Shown here piece by piece: positions 6,668 to 6,898 of a DNA stretch of 6,898 nucleotides. How positions within the stretch are numbered: position 1 is the first letter of the stretch; every line of letters begins with the position of its first letter. The position numbers were made by a program, and so were the translations under genes. The DNA comes from Fibrobacterota bacterium (GTDB lineage: Bacteria > Fibrobacterota > Chitinivibrionia > Chitinivibrionales > JANQEN01). The notes under the pieces are model-generated. The model ran no database searches and was not told where the DNA came from. It worked only from the letters and a program-made list of their open reading frames with translations. The stretch spans positions 1-6,898 of the forward strand of contig JAUXBV010000185.1 in NCBI GenBank assembly GCA_030619215.1. The letters are read 5' to 3'.

Positions 6668-6747
6668 AGTACCTTAACGAAATAATTCCCAGCCAACAAG
6701 TGGTACAAGGTGCCAACTTGTTGGTAGAAAATTATTTCTAAGGTACT
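6668..6747. repeat. 80-nt near-complete palindrome (repeat element, copy B)
   Basis: The left arm 6668-6706 pairs with the right arm 6710-6747 around a three-base loop AAG. By hand pairing there are 34 base pairs (two of them G-U), three mismatches, a two-base bulge (6677-6678) and a one-base bulge (6715). The outermost nine pairs (AGTACCTTA with TAAGGTACT) are perfect. Its right arm shares the 28-bp core with copy A at 1172-1260. It sits between the divergent mutase and 6781 genes, ending 33 bases before the 6781 ATG. A terminator role is unlikely because neither neighbour is transcribed toward it and there is no T-run after it. It may be a small mobile palindrome, a 5' leader structure or a protein-binding site. 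Confidence 0.85.
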
Positions 6748-6768
6748 AAAAAACGATACCATTTTATT

Positions 6769-6774
6769 AGGAGG
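6769..6774 (+). promoter_or_regulatory. Consensus ribosome binding site for the gene at 6781
   Basis: AGGAGG is followed by a six-base spacer and ATG. This is the strongest Shine-Dalgarno in the window and confirms that the short open frame at the edge is a real gene start. Confidence 0.8.
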
Positions 6775-6780
6775 AGTATT

Positions 6781-6898
6781 ATGCCTATTGACGGTGTTGC
6801 CCAATCCGAAGAAGCCCGCCAGGCAGAACAAACACTCAAATTAGATCAATCCTCAGAATGGAGTCCTGATGTCACGGATACAATGAAAATCCGTCATA
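6781..6898 (+). CDS. Unrecognised protein, N-terminal fragment (cut by window edge)
   Basis: The first 39 codons are open and run off the window. The product begins MPIDGVAQSEEARQAEQ, then TLKLDQSSEWSPDVTDT and MKIRH. It has no signal peptide or membrane segment in this part, so it is probably cytoplasmic. It is hydrophilic, and rich in Glu, Gln, Asp and Ser. The family cannot be named from so little. The gene is divergent from the mutase-kinase operon and lies just downstream of the 80-nt palindrome, which may fall within its leader or promoter. Confidence 0.7.
   Translation, partial: MPIDGVAQSEEARQAEQTLKLDQSSEWSPDVTDTMKIRH

Noticed and set aside
6668..6747. CRISPR repeat or rho-independent terminator
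   Set aside because: There are only two diverged copies in the window with no spacer array, and no T-run follows the hairpin; neighbouring genes are transcribed away from it.
1172..6760. Composite transposon bounded by the two repeat copies in opposite orientation
   Set aside because: There is no transposase in the interval, the ends are not identical, and the interval includes an apparently housekeeping phospho-sugar mutase. Inverted placement is equally expected if each copy belongs to its own downstream gene.
6646..6831. 61-codon open frame on the minus strand across the palindrome
   Set aside because: It overlaps the palindrome and the clear start and ribosome site of the plus-strand gene at 6781; its sequence is low in coding character.

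Overview
The window reads as ordinary bacterial chromosome, with compact genes, Shine-Dalgarno sites and mixed ATG/GTG/TTG starts. The GC content is moderate to low. The lineage cannot be fixed from the sequence. A lipoprotein with a relaxed L-F-S-C lipobox, a membrane-anchored Ser/Thr kinase with a TPR-like exported half, and a TraB/PrgY-family protein would fit a spirochaete or a similar diderm, but this is inference.

Layout: (1) 1-1144, minus strand: a TraB/PrgY-family membrane protein, cut by the window edge close to its C-terminus. (2) 1145-1424: a divergent intergenic region with a repeat element (1172-1260) and small dyads. (3) 1425-2354, plus strand: an exported protein with a fibronectin-III-like N-terminus and a transglutaminase/papain-like C-terminus with a Cys-His-Asp triad. 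(4) 2355-2568: a spacer with a G-rich run next to a perfect TATAAT. (5) 2569-3024, plus strand: a small lipoprotein, possibly PH-like. (6) 3082-4749 and 4755-6506, minus strand: a two-gene operon, transcribed phospho-sugar mutase first and then a transmembrane Ser/Thr kinase that starts at TTG five bases after the mutase stop. (7) 6507-6780: a divergent intergenic region with an almost fully self-complementary 80-nt palindrome. (8) 6781-6898, plus strand: the first 39 codons of an unrecognised gene behind a consensus ribosome site.

The most unusual signal is non-coding. The palindrome at 6668-6747 shares a 28-bp core (26 identical) with the reverse strand of 1221-1248. The second copy sits inside an 89-bp interval bounded by perfect 13-bp inverted repeats. 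Both copies lie in divergent intergenic regions, in the same orientation relative to the nearest start codon (TraB gene and the 6781 gene). This suggests a small dispersed palindromic element or a shared regulatory element.

The genes do not form one obvious pathway. The mutase supplies hexose-phosphates for envelope polysaccharide or storage carbon. The kinase could sense something outside the membrane through its TPR-like domain. The two plus-strand genes at 1425 and 2569 encode exported proteins and look AT-richer than their neighbours. No complete mobile element, CRISPR array, tRNA or rRNA was seen.
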